The translations under genes and the position numbers were made by a program. From Caballeronia concitans (lineage in GTDB: Bacteria > Pseudomonadota > Gammaproteobacteria > Burkholderiales > Burkholderiaceae), in the NCBI RefSeq assembly GCF_001544615.1, contig NZ_FCNV02000005.1:1-64000 (forward strand): DNA of 64,000 nucleotides, given 5' to 3'. Within the stretch, counting starts at the first letter, position 1, and every line of letters starts with the position of its first letter. Positions 1 to 7,998 of the stretch are shown here, piece after piece. The notes beneath the pieces are model-generated. The model had not been told where the DNA came from, did no database searches, and saw only the letters and a program-made list of their open reading frames with translations.

Positions 1-63
1 GGCCTGGCGTCGCTGTGCATCGGCGGCGGCATGGGCGTCGCGCTGGCGCTCGAGCGTCCGTAA
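1..63 (+). CDS. phaA: Acetyl-CoA acetyltransferase PhaA, 3' end only
   Basis: Only the last 20 codons and the stop lie in the window. They read in frame 1 and contain CIGGGMG followed by a short hydrophobic tail ending in LERP. The CxGGGxG loop holds the second catalytic cysteine of biosynthetic thiolases, which condense two acetyl-CoA to acetoacetyl-CoA. phaB follows 107 bp downstream on the same strand and phaR comes next, the usual pha order in Burkholderiaceae, so the context supports PhaA rather than another thiolase. The start and most of the gene lie upstream of the window. Confidence 0.85.
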   Translation, partial: GLASLCIGGGMGVALALERP

Positions 64-170
64 GGCGCGGCGAGCGTCGCGCCGGCAGCACGGGCAGGGA
101 CACGGAACGGCACAGGGGCAAGCGGGCGGCGCGGAGGGGCGCGGCCCGCATAACGAAAAGGGAGTCGGGA

Positions 171-911
171 ATGACGAAGCGCATAGCGTATGTAACGGGC
201 GGGATGGGCGGCATCGGTACGAGCATTTGCCAGCGTCTGCATAAGGACGGCTTCACCGTCGTCGCGGGCTGCGGCCCGAATTCGCCGCGTCGCGTGAAAT
301 GGCTCGAAGATCAGAAGGCGCTCGGTTTCGACTTCATCGCGTCGGAAGGCAATGTCGGCGACTGGGAATCGACCAAGAACGCGTTCGACAAGGTCAAGGC
401 CGAAGTCGGCGAGATCGACGTGCTCGTGAACAACGCGGGCATCACGCGCGACGTGGTGTTTCGCAAGATGACGCACGAAGACTGGACGGCGGTCATCGAC
501 ACGAACCTGACGAGTCTCTTCAACGTGACGAAGCAGGTGATCGACGGCATGGTGGAGCGCGGCTTCGGGCGCATCATCAATATTTCGTCGGTAAACGGGC
601 AGAAGGGACAGTTCGGGCAGACGAACTATTCGACGGCGAAGGCCGGCATTCACGGCTTCACGATGGCGCTCGCGCAGGAAGTGGCGACCAAGGGCGTGAC
701 GGTGAACACGGTGTCGCCGGGCTATATCGGCACGGACATGGTGAAGTCGATTCGCCCTGAAGTGCTGGAGAAGATCGTGGCGACCATCCCCGTCCGGCGT
801 CTCGGCACGCCGGATGAAATCGGTTCGATTGTTGCGTGGCTGGCCTCGGAGGAATCGGGTTTTGCCACGGGCGCGGACTTCTCGCTCAATGGCGGCTTGC
901 ACATGGGCTGA
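171..911 (+). CDS. phaB: Acetoacetyl-CoA reductase PhaB
   Basis: This 246-residue short-chain dehydrogenase is predicted to reduce acetoacetyl-CoA to (R)-3-hydroxybutyryl-CoA with NADPH, the second step of polyhydroxybutyrate synthesis. The nucleotide-binding turn is GGMGGIG at residues 10-16, NNAG is at 87-90, and the catalytic set is S140, Y153 and K157. The GGMGGIG form, rather than the commoner GASRGIG, is characteristic of PhaB. I start at ATG 171 because a GGGAGTCGGG ribosome site lies just before it. The reading frame stays open upstream to base 15, but that stretch is Arg/Ala-rich and looks like antisense or out-of-frame noise. The gene follows phaA and precedes phaR. Confidence 0.95.
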   Translation: MTKRIAYVTGGMGGIGTSICQRLHKDGFTVVAGCGPNSPRRVKWLEDQKALGFDFIASEGNVGDWESTKNAFDKVKAEVGEIDVLVNNAGITRDVVFRKMTHEDWTAVIDTNLTSLFNVTKQVIDGMVERGFGRIINISSVNGQKGQFGQTNYSTAKAGIHGFTMALAQEVATKGVTVNTVSPGYIGTDMVKSIRPEVLEKIVATIPVRRLGTPDEIGSIVAWLASEESGFATGADFSLNGGLHMG

Positions 912-1016
912 CGGGCGGCGGCTGTCGGATGGGCGCCCGGGGCGCCTGTCCGGACGGCCTCTGCTTGCCGGATATATCAATGATGCGGCGACCCGGCAGC
1001 AACGCTTTTTTGCGAC

Positions 1017-1059
1017 AACGCAAGACATGCTTGCTGCCACCGCAGTAAAGTCTTGCGTT
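1017..1059. promoter_or_regulatory. Candidate PhaR autoregulatory site upstream of phaR
   Basis: A perfect 10-base inverted repeat, AACGCAAGAC (1017-1026) and GTCTTGCGTT (1050-1059), brackets CTGC-CACC-GCAG at 1034-1045. The inner motif fits the CTGC-N3-4-GCAG pattern described for PhaR binding in Paracoccus. The block ends 12 bases before the phaR start codon, where bound PhaR would block initiation. The structure is read directly from the sequence; binding is inferred. Confidence 0.5.
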
Positions 1060-1071
1060 TAAAGGCGTTCA

Positions 1072-1647
1072 ATGACCACCCCTACGACTACAAAGAAATC
1101 CGCCGAGCGACTCATAAAAAAATATCCGAACCGGCGGTTGTATGACACGGAGACGAGCACGTACATCACGTTGTCGGATGTGAAGCAGCTCGTGCTCGAT
1201 CAGGAAGACTTCAAGGTGCTCGACGCCAAGTCCAACGACGACCTGACGCGCAGCATCCTGTTGCAGATCATTCTGGAGGAAGAGAGCGGCGGCTTGCCGA
1301 TGTTTTCGTCGGTGATGCTTTCGCAGATCATCCGTTTTTACGGTCATGCGATGCAGGGCATGATGGGCACGTACCTGGAAAAGAACATACAGGCGTTCAT
1401 CGATATCCAGCAGAAGCTGTCCGAACAGAGCAAGGGCATCTACGACGGCAACGCGCTGAATCCGGAAGTCTGGTCGCAATTCATGAACATGCAGGCCCCG
1501 ATGATGCAGGGCATGATGACGAGCTATATCGAGCAGTCGAAGAACATGTTCGTGCAGATGCAGGAGCAGATGCAGAATCAGGCGAAGACGATGTTCAATA
1601 CGTTTCCATTTCCCGGACAGGGGACTTCTTCTGGCGAGAAGAAGTAA
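1072..1647 (+). CDS. phaR: Polyhydroxyalkanoate synthesis repressor PhaR
   Basis: This 191-residue protein is the PHA-responsive repressor that binds DNA and nascent polyester granules and controls phasin and its own expression. The N-terminal PHB/PHA accumulation regulator DNA-binding domain carries the hallmark KKYPNRRLYDTETSTYITL (about residues 16-35). It is followed by the PHB_acc region (about 70-110) and a Met/Gln-rich amphipathic C-terminal half (about 130-180) with repeated MQ and MMQGMM motifs, as expected for granule contact. Length is normal for the family. It lies 160 bp after phaB with its own probable operator in the gap, so it can be transcribed both with phaAB and alone. Confidence 0.95.
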   Translation: MTTPTTTKKSAERLIKKYPNRRLYDTETSTYITLSDVKQLVLDQEDFKVLDAKSNDDLTRSILLQIILEEESGGLPMFSSVMLSQIIRFYGHAMQGMMGTYLEKNIQAFIDIQQKLSEQSKGIYDGNALNPEVWSQFMNMQAPMMQGMMTSYIEQSKNMFVQMQEQMQNQAKTMFNTFPFPGQGTSSGEKK

Positions 1648-1710
1648 GCAAGCGCTTTCTTTCCCTTCGGGGGATGCTTTTCGTTCGGTTTTTTTGCGGT
1701 TGCTTTTTAT

Positions 1711-2307
1711 TCGCGTCGGTCTATTAGTGCGCCCCTCCCCGGGGCGGGGGTCACTTTCTTTGCTGCTGCAAAGAAAGTAACCAAAGAAAGCAGCTTTCTG
1801 GCCCGAAGCACTGAATGTCTGGTCACTTTGTAGAACCAGATTGGCACTCAGCTTGACACAGCCTTGAATCACCCTCCGCGCCCGCTGAGCGCCACGTCAT
1901 GCGAGCCCCTCGGCTCGCCAAAACCGACAGGGCGCAAGGCGCAACACGAAACGCCAGCGCAACGCGTGAGAACGGCCCAAAGCAATCCGGGACGACAAAG
2001 GGTCAAGTTCGCTCGGAGCCACGTAGGCTCGCCGTGTGAGCGTGAATGCTGTCGGGGAAGTTGCGCTTTGCGTGACGCGTGGTGTCCCGAGGGTTTTGTC
2101 GAGCCGAGGGGCTCGGAGGACGTTAGTCGTCAGCGGGCGCGGAAGGTGATTCAAGGCTGTGTCAAGCTGAGTGCCAATGTGGTTCTACGGAGTGCAACGT
2201 GAACATGAACCGGGGGCGAAAAAGCTGCTTTCTTTGGTTACTTTCTTTGCAGCAGCAAAGAAAGTGACCCCCGCCCCGGGGAGGGGCGAGCTAATTGACC
2301 GACGCGA
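1711..2307. repeat. Long inverted-repeat element, copy 1 (between phaR and rimO)
   Basis: The roughly 790 bp between phaR and rimO hold no convincing gene. Instead, 1711-1797 reads inward as TCGCGTCGGTC, a GC-rich CCTCCCCGGGGCGGGGG block and a run of TTTCTTTG/CAAAGAAAG motifs. The same sequence appears in reverse complement at about 2229-2307. The arms continue inward: a segment about 1820-1905 (around TTGGCACTCAGCTTGACACA) matches the reverse complement of about 2120-2200. The element is thus a long imperfect palindrome with arms near 190 bp and a core of about 210 bp. Within each arm, CTTTCTTTGCTGCTGCAAAGAAAG is itself a smaller palindrome. The termini match a second element at 38174-38801. 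There is no transposase gene, so it is a MITE-like or structural repeat. Confidence 0.85.
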
Positions 2308-2436
2308 AAACAAGTTCAGCACAAGAGCCCGGTGTGCGGGCGCAAGAGCACTCGCAAAGAAAGCCGCCAACCCCATTCCGGTTAAAATAGCAAATTCGCC
2401 GCGACCCAGCGGCAAGGCACGAGCACGGTTGCAACC

Positions 2437-3849
2437 GTGCCCATCCCGGATGTCCCCGTGAATACTCCAGCAAAATCCACCGCCAGCGCGGCGCCAGCGC
2501 CAAAGATCGGTATGGTCAGCCTCGGCTGCCCGAAAGCCCTGGTCGATTCCGAGCAAATCATCACCCAATTGCGCGCCGAAGGTTACGAAATCTCCGGCAG
2601 CTATGACGGCGCCGACCTCGTCGTCGTCAACACGTGCGGCTTCATCGACGAAGCCGTGCAGGAAAGCCTCGACGCCATCGGCGAAGCGCTCAGCGAAAAC
2701 GGCAAAGTCATCGTCACCGGCTGCCTCGGCGCGAAAAAAAGCGCGAGCGGCACCGGCCTCATCGAAGAAGTGCATCCGAAAGTGCTCGCCGTCACCGGTC
2801 CGCACGCGACCAACGAAGTGATGAACGCAGTGCACACGCATCTGCCGAAGCCGCACGATCCGTTCGTCGATCTCGTCCCGCCCGCCGGCATCAAGCTCAC
2901 GCCGCGCCACTACGCGTATCTCAAGATTTCGGAAGGCTGCAACCATCGCTGCTCGTTCTGCATCATCCCGTCGATGCGCGGCGATCTCGTTTCGCGCCCC
3001 ATCGCCGAAGTCATGCTCGAAGCCGAGAATCTCTTCAAGTCCGGCGTGAAGGAACTGCTCGTCATCTCGCAGGACACGAGCGCGTACGGCGTCGATGTCA
3101 AATACCGCACCGGCTTCTGGAACGGCAAGCCGCTCAAGACGCGCATGACCGAACTCGTCGGCGCGCTCGGCGAACTCGCCGCGCAATACGGCGCGTGGGT
3201 GCGGCTGCATTACGTGTATCCGTATCCGAGCGTCGATGAAGTCATCCCGATGATGGCCGATGGCGCGCTCAAAGGCCACGTCCTGCCGTATCTCGACGTG
3301 CCGTTCCAGCACGCGCATCCCGAAGTGCTCAAGCGCATGAAGCGCCCGGCCAACGCCGAGAAGGTGCTCGAACGCGTGAAGGCGTGGCGCGCGATGTGTC
3401 CCGATCTGACGATCCGCAGCACGTTCATCGCCGGCTTCCCGGGCGAAACCGAAGAGCAGTTCCAGACGCTGCTCGATTTCATCGCGGAAGCGGATCTCGA
3501 CCGCGTCGGCTGCTTCGCGTACTCGCCGGTCGAAGGCGCGAGCGCCAACGAACTCGACGGCGCGCTGCCCGACGAAGTGCGCGAGGAACGCCGCGCGCGC
3601 TTCATGGAACTGGCCGAGGAGCTGTCGGCGAAGCGCATGAAGAAGAAGGTCGGCAAGACGCTGAAAGTGCTCGTCGATGAAGTCAGCGCCGAAGGCGGCG
3701 TCGGCCGGACAGCGGCGGATGCGCCGGAAATCGACGGCGTCGTGTATATCGCGCCGCCCACGAAGGCGTCCAAGCGCTACAAGGCCGGCGATTTCGTCTC
3801 GGTCAAGATCACCGGCGCCGACGGCCACGATCTCTGGGGCGAGGTCTGA
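2437..3849 (+). CDS. rimO: Ribosomal protein S12 methylthiotransferase RimO
   Basis: This 470-residue radical-SAM enzyme adds a methylthio group to the conserved aspartate of ribosomal protein S12. The N-terminal UPF0004 domain begins at [17 protein letters not shown] and supplies the auxiliary-cluster cysteines C31, C67 and C96. The radical-SAM triad is C168-x3-C172-x2-C175, and a TRAM domain closes the C terminus (about 400-470). NTCGFID and the start of the first domain distinguish RimO from MiaB. The start is GTG at 2437; GTG 2458 is an alternative, and neither has a strong ribosome site. The stop is 3 bp from the kinase start, so the two are probably co-transcribed. Confidence 0.95.
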   Translation: MPIPDVPVNTPAKSTASAAPAPKIGMVSLGCPKALVDSEQIITQLRAEGYEISGSYDGADLVVVNTCGFIDEAVQESLDAIGEALSENGKVIVTGCLGAKKSASGTGLIEEVHPKVLAVTGPHATNEVMNAVHTHLPKPHDPFVDLVPPAGIKLTPRHYAYLKISEGCNHRCSFCIIPSMRGDLVSRPIAEVMLEAENLFKSGVKELLVISQDTSAYGVDVKYRTGFWNGKPLKTRMTELVGALGELAAQYGAWVRLHYVYPYPSVDEVIPMMADGALKGHVLPYLDVPFQHAHPEVLKRMKRPANAEKVLERVKAWRAMCPDLTIRSTFIAGFPGETEEQFQTLLDFIAEADLDRVGCFAYSPVEGASANELDGALPDEVREERRARFMELAEELSAKRMKKKVGKTLKVLVDEVSAEGGVGRTAADAPEIDGVVYIAPPTKASKRYKAGDFVSVKITGADGHDLWGEV

Positions 3850-3852
3850 ACG

Positions 3853-4797
3853 ATGACGCCGCTGAACCCGCTGAACCCGCTGAACCCGCACATTCTCGCG
3901 CTCGGCGAGGCGATGATCGAGTTCAATCAGTCAACGCGCAATGAACCGGCTTATCTGCAAGGCTTCGGCGGCGATGTCTCCAACTTTCTGATCGCGGCGG
4001 CACGGCAGGGCGCGGCGACGGGCTTCGTGTCCGCCGTCGGCAACGATCAGTTCGGGCAGTTGCTGCTCGATCTATGGCGCGCGGAAAACGTCGATACATC
4101 GGCGGTGCGGGTCGATCAACACGCGCCCACCGGCGTCTATTTCGTCTCGCACGGCGAGAGCGGGCATCGCTTCGACTATTTGCGCGCGGGATCGGCGGCG
4201 AGCCGCTATGCGCCGTCGGATGTGCCGCTCGATCTGATCGCGAACGCGAAGGTCGTGCATCTGTCCGGCATCAGTCTCGCAATCAGCGTGTCCGCGTGCG
4301 ATGCCGCGTTCGCCGCCATCGACCACGCGCGCCGGCACGGCGTCAAAGTGAGCTTCGACACGAACCTGCGCCTGAAGCTGTGGCCGCTTGCGCGCGCCCG
4401 CGCGGTAATGCTCGAAGCCATTCGCGCGACCGACATCTGCCTGCCAAGTTACGACGACGTCACCGTGCTCACCGGCCACGACGACAAGGACGCCATCGTC
4501 GACGCGCTGCTCGCGCTCGGCCCCAAAATCGTCGCGCTGAAGCTCGGCAAGGAAGGCGCGTATATCGCGACGCCCGACGAGCGTCGCGTGGTGCCGGGGC
4601 GCGTCGTCAATGCGGTCGATGCCACCGGCGCGGGCGATTGCTTCGGCGGCGCGTTCATCGCGCGCATTGTCGCGGGCGACGATCCCTTCACCGCCGCGCG
4701 CTACGCGAACGTGGCGGCGGCATTATCGACGCGAGGCTTCGGCGCGGTCGCGCCCATTCCAGACCGGGCGACGGTCGAGCGGGCGCTCGGCGAATAA
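3853..4797 (+). CDS. kdgK: 2-dehydro-3-deoxygluconokinase (PfkB family)
   Basis: This 314-residue ribokinase-family sugar kinase probably phosphorylates 2-keto-3-deoxygluconate. The N-terminal LALGEAMIEFNQ and the GGDVSNFLIAAARQG substrate loop resemble KDG kinases. The C-terminal PfkB signature DATGAGDCFGG contains the catalytic base D262. The first 12 residues read MTPLNPLNPLNP, made by three copies of a 9-base unit directly after the start codon. KDG kinases normally begin at the equivalent of HILALGEAMIEF, so the extension looks like a replication-slippage product. It follows rimO by 3 bp. Substrate assignment is by family resemblance; other keto-sugar acids are possible. Confidence 0.8.
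   Translation: MTPLNPLNPLNPHILALGEAMIEFNQSTRNEPAYLQGFGGDVSNFLIAAARQGAATGFVSAVGNDQFGQLLLDLWRAENVDTSAVRVDQHAPTGVYFVSHGESGHRFDYLRAGSAASRYAPSDVPLDLIANAKVVHLSGISLAISVSACDAAFAAIDHARRHGVKVSFDTNLRLKLWPLARARAVMLEAIRATDICLPSYDDVTVLTGHDDKDAIVDALLALGPKIVALKLGKEGAYIATPDERRVVPGRVVNAVDATGAGDCFGGAFIARIVAGDDPFTAARYANVAAALSTRGFGAVAPIPDRATVERALGE
3861..3887 (+). repeat. Three tandem copies of GCTGAACCC at the kinase N terminus
   Basis: GCTGAACCC occurs three times head to tail immediately after the kinase start codon and encodes an LNP tripeptide array. The unit is a multiple of three, so copy-number change would lengthen or shorten the leader without a frameshift. Confidence 0.9.
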
Positions 4798-4825
4798 CCT
4801 GAACGAGCACAACAAAGGAGACGAC

Positions 4826-6010
4826 ATGAAGCGCGAAGTGGTGGTGGCAAGCGGCGTGCGCACGGCAATCGGCGATTTCGGCGGCGCGCTGAAGGATTTC
4901 ACGCCGAGCGATCTCGGCGCGCGCGTCGTGCGCGAGGCGCTTTCGCGGGCGCGCGTGACGGGCGATGAAGTCGGCCATGTCGTGTTCGGCAACGTGATCC
5001 AGACCGAGCCGCGCGACATGTATCTTGCGCGCGTCGCCGCGCTGGAAGGCGGCGTGACGCAGGACGCGCCCGCGCTCACGGTCAACCGCCTGTGCGGCTC
5101 GGGTTTGCAGGCCATCGTGTCGGCGTCGCAGTCCATTCTGCTGGGCGACGCGGACATCGCCATCGGCGGCGGCGCGGAAAGCATGAGCCGCGCGCCCTAC
5201 GTGATGCCCGCCGCGCGCTTCGGACAGCGCATGGGCGACACGCGCATCGTCGACATGATGCTCGGCGCGCTCAACGATCCCTTCGACAAGATTCACATGG
5301 GCGTGACCGCCGAGAACGTCGCGAACAAGTACGGCATCACGCGCGAAGCGCAGGACGCGCTCGCGCTGGAATCGCACCGGCGCGCGGCGAAAGCGATCGA
5401 AGCCGGCTATTTCAAGGAACAGATTCTGCCGATCACGCTCGCATCGAAGAAGGGCGACACCGTCTTCGACCGCGACGAGCACGTGCGCATGAATGCGACG
5501 CCGGACGATTTCGCGAAGCTCAGGCCCGTCTTCGCGAAGGAGAACGGCACGGTGACGGCGGGCAACGCGTCGGGCATCAACGACGCCGCGGCGGCCGTCG
5601 TGCTGATGGAGCGCGGTGTCGCGGAGAAGCGCGGCCTGCAGCCGCTCGCGCGCCTCGTCGCTTACGCGCATGCGGGCGTCGATCCGAAAATCATGGGCAT
5701 CGGCCCCGTGCCGGCGACGCAGAAGGTGCTGGAGCGCGCGGGCCTCACCGTCGACGATCTCGACGTGATCGAAGCCAACGAAGCCTTCGCCGCGCAAGCG
5801 TGCGCCGTCATGCAGCAATTGAAGCTCGATCCCGCGAAGGTCAATCCGAACGGCTCGGGCATTTCGCTCGGCCATCCGATCGGCGCGACGGGCGCGCTCA
5901 TCACGGTGAAGGCGCTCTACGAACTGCAACGCATCGGCGGGCGCTACGCGCTGGTGACGATGTGCATCGGCGGCGGTCAGGGCATCGCGGCGATCTTCGA
6001 GCGCATTTGA
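4826..6010 (+). CDS. bktB: Acetyl-CoA C-acyltransferase (beta-ketothiolase BktB type)
   Basis: This 394-residue thiolase interconverts two acyl-CoA molecules and a 3-ketoacyl-CoA. The acyl-accepting cysteine is C90 in NRLCGSG, H350 lies in GHPIGATG, and the second active cysteine is C380 in CIGGGQG. The N-terminal REVVVASGVRTAIGDFGG resembles BktB of Cupriavidus, which accepts propionyl-CoA as well as acetyl-CoA. It is distinct from the PhaA at the window start, so two thiolases lie within 6 kb. ATG 4826 has a strong AAAGGAG site at 4814-4820. The exact chain-length preference cannot be read from sequence. Confidence 0.88.
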   Translation: MKREVVVASGVRTAIGDFGGALKDFTPSDLGARVVREALSRARVTGDEVGHVVFGNVIQTEPRDMYLARVAALEGGVTQDAPALTVNRLCGSGLQAIVSASQSILLGDADIAIGGGAESMSRAPYVMPAARFGQRMGDTRIVDMMLGALNDPFDKIHMGVTAENVANKYGITREAQDALALESHRRAAKAIEAGYFKEQILPITLASKKGDTVFDRDEHVRMNATPDDFAKLRPVFAKENGTVTAGNASGINDAAAAVVLMERGVAEKRGLQPLARLVAYAHAGVDPKIMGIGPVPATQKVLERAGLTVDDLDVIEANEAFAAQACAVMQQLKLDPAKVNPNGSGISLGHPIGATGALITVKALYELQRIGGRYALVTMCIGGGQGIAAIFERI

Positions 6011-6032
6011 AGTGGTATCGAAGGAAGGAAGC

Positions 6033-6701
6033 ATGAAAGAAGCAAGGAAGCGCCGCGTAGTGTCGACCCGGCTGACGATCATGGCGGCGGCATCGGCGAT
6101 GTTCGCGCTCGCGGGCTGCAACTCGCCGATGCCGCCGGATACGTCGTCGAATAGTGGAAGCAGCGGAAGCGGCGTCGTCCCGGAGGGCGAGTCTCACGGC
6201 GCGGACGAAGCCATCCGCACGCTTGCGCTGCCGCCGCAAAAGCCGCTCGCGCCGAATCCGGAGTACGCGCGCTTTCCGCGCTATGTCGGCACGCTCGGCG
6301 GCAGGCAGATCGAGATGAAGCTCGGCGCGAAAACCGACGAGCCTTCCGGCGTGCATGGCGAATACCGCTTCGCGGGCAGTCCGTCGGTGATTCTCGTCGC
6401 CGGCGACCGTGACGGCGAGACGCTCGAAATCGAGGAGTCGAACGACGGCACGCATATCACGGGCAACTGGGTCGGCAAATTCGAGGCGGACGGCAGCGTG
6501 TCCGGCGAGCGCATGGACCCGGACGATTCCAACGCGCAGCCGTTCGAACTGCGGCCCGCCGTCGCCGGCGCGAAGCTGCCGCCTTTGCCTGCTGCGGGCG
6601 CTGCGCTCCGCAGTCCCGCGCCTTCGCTCGAACCCGCGCCGCCGCCTGCGCCGCGTCCGAACGCGGTCGGCGGCACGACCAACGTGATCATCGGCGAATA
6701 G
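6033..6701 (+). CDS. Predicted lipoprotein of unknown function
   Basis: This 222-residue protein has a positively charged N terminus (KEARKRR), a hydrophobic stretch and a lipobox LAGC with C29 as the acylated residue, so it should be a lipoprotein. A Ser/Gly-rich linker follows (about 35-48), then a beta-rich region of about 100 residues (YVGTLGGRQIEMKLG onward) and a Pro/Ala-rich tail (about 185-210). I chose ATG 6033 because GGAAGG lies at the right distance; a GTG at 6012 is in frame. No recognised domain. It lies 22 bp after bktB and is followed by a terminator. Confidence 0.75.
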   Translation: MKEARKRRVVSTRLTIMAAASAMFALAGCNSPMPPDTSSNSGSSGSGVVPEGESHGADEAIRTLALPPQKPLAPNPEYARFPRYVGTLGGRQIEMKLGAKTDEPSGVHGEYRFAGSPSVILVAGDRDGETLEIEESNDGTHITGNWVGKFEADGSVSGERMDPDDSNAQPFELRPAVAGAKLPPLPAAGAALRSPAPSLEPAPPPAPRPNAVGGTTNVIIGE

Positions 6702-6719
6702 GCGTCTTTCATGCGAACG

Positions 6720-6755
6720 GGCGCCGCCGGAAACGCGGGCGGCGCCTGTCTTTTT
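6720..6755 (+). terminator. Rho-independent terminator after the lipoprotein gene
   Basis: Perfect 9-base arms GGCGCCGCC (6720-6728) and GGCGGCGCC (6738-6746) are separated by a 9-base loop and followed by TGTCTTTTT. It lies between the lipoprotein stop and the metC start and should end the rimO-side transcription unit. Confidence 0.8.
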
Positions 6756-6786
6756 GCTCTCCATTCATCACCATCGTTTCCCCGTC

Positions 6787-7980
6787 ATGACCGATTCCAG
6801 CAGCCAGGACCGCGACCTGCAAACCCGCATCGTGCAGCCAGAAGACCGCATCACGCCCGGCTTCGAGTCGTTCGCGGTGCCGGTGGCGCGCGCATCGACG
6901 GTCGTGTTTCCCGATCTCGCGACCATGCGCGCGCTCGTCTGGAGCGACGATTCCAAGTGGCGCTACGGCCTGCACGGCACGCCGACGACGATCGCGCTCG
7001 CGCAACGCCTGGCCGCGATCGAAGGCGGCGAATACGCGCTGTTGCAGCCGTCCGGTCTTGCGGCGATCTCGAATGTGTACTTCGGGCTCGTCAAGGCGGG
7101 CGATCACGTGCTGATTCCGGACAACGCGTACTCGCCGAATCGCGAGCACGCGGACTGGCTCGCCGCCGACTTCGGGCTGGAAGTGAGCTATTACGATCCG
7201 ATGGTGGGCGCGGGCATCGCCGATTCGATCCGTCCGAACACGAAGCTCATCTGGCTCGAAGCGCCGGGCTCGGTCACGATGGAAGTGCAGGACGTGCCGG
7301 CCATCGTCGCGGTTGCGCGTGCGCGCGGCATCGTGACGGCCATCGACAACACGTACTCCGCCGGGCTCGCGTTCAAGCCGTTCGACCATGGCGTCGACAT
7401 TTCGGTGCAGGCGCTGACGAAGTATCAGTCGGGCGGCAGCGACATCCTGATGGGCGCGACCATCACACGCGATGCCGAGCTGCACAAGAAGCTCAAGCGC
7501 GCGCGGATGCGGCTGGGCGTGGGCGTCTCGGCCGATGATGCATCGCTCGTGCTGCGCAGCCTGCCGTCGATGAAATTGCGCTACGAGGCGCACGACCGCT
7601 CGGCGCTCGCGCTCGCGCGGTGGCTGAAGACGCGGCCGGAGGTATCGGCGGTGCTGCATCCGGCTATCGAAGATTGTCCCGGCCATGCGTTCTATGAGCG
7701 GGATTTCGCGGGCGGCGCGGGCGGTTTGTTCTCGATCGTATTCGATGCCCGGTACACCGCGGCTCAAGTCGATGCGTTCGTGGAATCGCTGCAACTGTTC
7801 GCGATCGGCTGGAGCTGGGGCGGCGCGCACAGCCTCGCGATGCCGTACAACGTTCGCTCGATGCGCACCGCGTCGCAGTGGCCGCATGAGGGCGTGCTGG
7901 TGCGCCTGTATATCGGCCTGGAAGACGAGGCCGATCTGCGCGCGGATATCGAAGCCGCGCTCGTCAAGGCGCTCGGCTGA
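6787..7980 (+). CDS. metC: Cystathionine beta-lyase (Cys/Met metabolism PLP enzyme)
   Basis: This 397-residue fold-type I PLP enzyme probably cleaves cystathionine to homocysteine, pyruvate and ammonia in methionine synthesis. The cofactor lysine is K212 in ALTKYQSGG, the AIDNTYSAG segment carries the aspartate that contacts the PLP ring, and YGLHGTPT is the usual N-terminal phosphate-side motif. Length matches MetC. I start at ATG 6787 (MTDSSSQDRD); an in-frame upstream start at 6754 would overlap the terminator tail. The gene is convergent with serB, with 18 bp between stops. A second enzyme of the same superfamily lies at 31403. Confidence 0.85.
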   Translation: MTDSSSQDRDLQTRIVQPEDRITPGFESFAVPVARASTVVFPDLATMRALVWSDDSKWRYGLHGTPTTIALAQRLAAIEGGEYALLQPSGLAAISNVYFGLVKAGDHVLIPDNAYSPNREHADWLAADFGLEVSYYDPMVGAGIADSIRPNTKLIWLEAPGSVTMEVQDVPAIVAVARARGIVTAIDNTYSAGLAFKPFDHGVDISVQALTKYQSGGSDILMGATITRDAELHKKLKRARMRLGVGVSADDASLVLRSLPSMKLRYEAHDRSALALARWLKTRPEVSAVLHPAIEDCPGHAFYERDFAGGAGGLFSIVFDARYTAAQVDAFVESLQLFAIGWSWGGAHSLAMPYNVRSMRTASQWPHEGVLVRLYIGLEDEADLRADIEAALVKALG

Positions 7981-7998
7981 GCGCCCGGACGGGTTGCG

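Noticed and set aside
1864-2202. Open frames inside the first long inverted repeat (also 1897-2154 minus)
   Set aside because: They lie in the palindrome arms, read on both strands with similar length, and contain no domain or ribosome site.
1711-2307. Insertion sequence interpretation of the inverted repeats
   Set aside because: No transposase open frame or IS-like target duplication is visible, and the core is too short.
2185-3891. 568-codon open frame antisense to rimO
   Set aside because: It is the GC-rich mirror of a well-supported gene: Arg/Ala/His-rich composition, no domain and no ribosome site.
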